39,457 nt of DNA. It comes from UBA11346 sp038318565 (GTDB taxonomy: Bacteria; Planctomycetota; UBA11346). The notes under the pieces were generated by a model. That model worked only from the letters and a program-made list of their open reading frames with translations. It was not told where the DNA came from and did not search any database. Positions 39,247 through 39,457 of this stretch are shown in pieces. The first letter of the stretch is position 1. Each line of letters starts with the position of its first letter. The DNA is taken from the NCBI GenBank assembly GCA_038318565.1, contig JBBQCI010000030.1, positions 1 through 39,457 of the forward strand, given 5' to 3'. Position numbers and translations under genes: made by a program.

Positions 39247-39457
39247 ATCCCGATCCGCGTCACGATCACCTCGGCGTTCTGCTGACTGCCTACGCTGACG
39301 GCAGCCTGCCCGAGGACGGCTGCGCCTTCCTCGAACAGCAATTGGAAGCCCATCCCGAGTTGCGCGATCGTCTTGGCGAGATCCGTGCTGCTCAAGAGGT
39401 CTTGCGCGCCAATTTGCCTGCCGCGCCAGCATCGCTGACCGAGGATCGCCGGATCAC
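39243..39457 (+). CDS. Probable anti-sigma factor, N-terminal part
   Basis: Seventy-one codons read from ATG 39243, which overlaps the sigma stop, to the window edge. The start M-N-P-D-P-R-H-D-H-L-G-V-L-L-T-A-Y-A-D-G-S-L-P-E-D, then F-L-E-Q-Q-L-E-A-H-P-E-L-R-D-R-L-G, matches the helical N-terminus of anti-sigma proteins (x-x-L-x-A-Y-x-D-G-x-L ... L-x-x-x-P-x-L-R), though the zinc-ligand set is not complete. It is truncated by the window, so its membrane helix cannot be seen. Confidence 0.65.
   Translation, partial: MNPDPRHDHLGVLLTAYADGSLPEDGCAFLEQQLEAHPELRDRLGEIRAAQEVLRANLPAAPASLTEDRRI

Overview
The window looks like a chromosome segment of a Gram-negative (diderm), GC-rich bacterium. The evidence is two outer-membrane porins, an LptE-like lipoprotein, lipobox proteins, MurA and MltA. 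The gene mix suggests the PVC superphylum, with Planctomycetota or a neighbouring phylum most likely: a zinc-ribbon Ser/Thr kinase, ECF sigma/anti-sigma pairs, AraC plus phytanoyl-CoA dioxygenase, GH4 and F5/8C-type sugar proteins, and an ABC permease/GldG fusion. The phylum is inferred from gene content only; no marker-gene tree could be run. GTG starts and 1-22 nt gene overlaps are common.

Layout. 1-1,213 is the edge of an integrated element: the first 45 codons of a probable tyrosine recombinase, then the 3' half of a tRNA-Gly gene (probable attachment site), a terminator, and a frameshifted F5/8C-domain pseudogene. 1,287-3,412 holds three small exported proteins. 3,690-4,440 is a doubly truncated IS66-family remnant that touches the 3' end of uxaC. 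4,441-8,419 has uronate isomerase and, divergent from it, a PAP2 phosphatase fused to an ArnT/PMT-like glycosyltransferase. 8,433-11,570 is a YhcH-murA-cyclodeaminase-AsmA-like run. 11,663-15,400 has mltA-queE, a tail-anchored kinase and rnc. 15,408-21,460 has the permease/GldG fusion, a dispersed palindromic repeat, and a four-gene unit ending in riboflavin synthase. 21,682-24,453 has two tandem porins, each preceded by a Pho-box-like 7-4-7 direct repeat. 24,555-29,586 is a compact six-gene unit (der-plsY-HAD-dciA-TPR/BamD-like-lptE). 29,632-31,004 is an ECF sigma/membrane anti-sigma pair. 31,202-34,892 is a carbohydrate locus: GH4 with an extra C-terminal domain, an AraC regulator and a divergent dioxygenase. 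35,064-38,306 has a membrane coiled-coil protein, rpsA, tRNA-Cys and rpmB. A second, paralogous ECF sigma/anti-sigma pair runs off the right edge.

How it fits together. Most of the window is housekeeping: envelope building (murA, mltA, plsY, lptE, BamD-like, AsmA-like, PAP2-GT) and translation or RNA (rpsA, rpmB, der, rnc, queE, tRNA-Cys). Sugar-acid and galactoside use (uxaC, GH4, YhcH, AraC, PhyH) and two sigma-factor circuits are set into it. I found no CRISPR array, no restriction or toxin-antitoxin system, and no clearly novel defence system. The least conventional items are the two domain fusions (PAP2-GT39 and GH4 plus beta-domain), the shared Pho-box-like sites, the dispersed repeat and the tRNA-Gly attachment scar.
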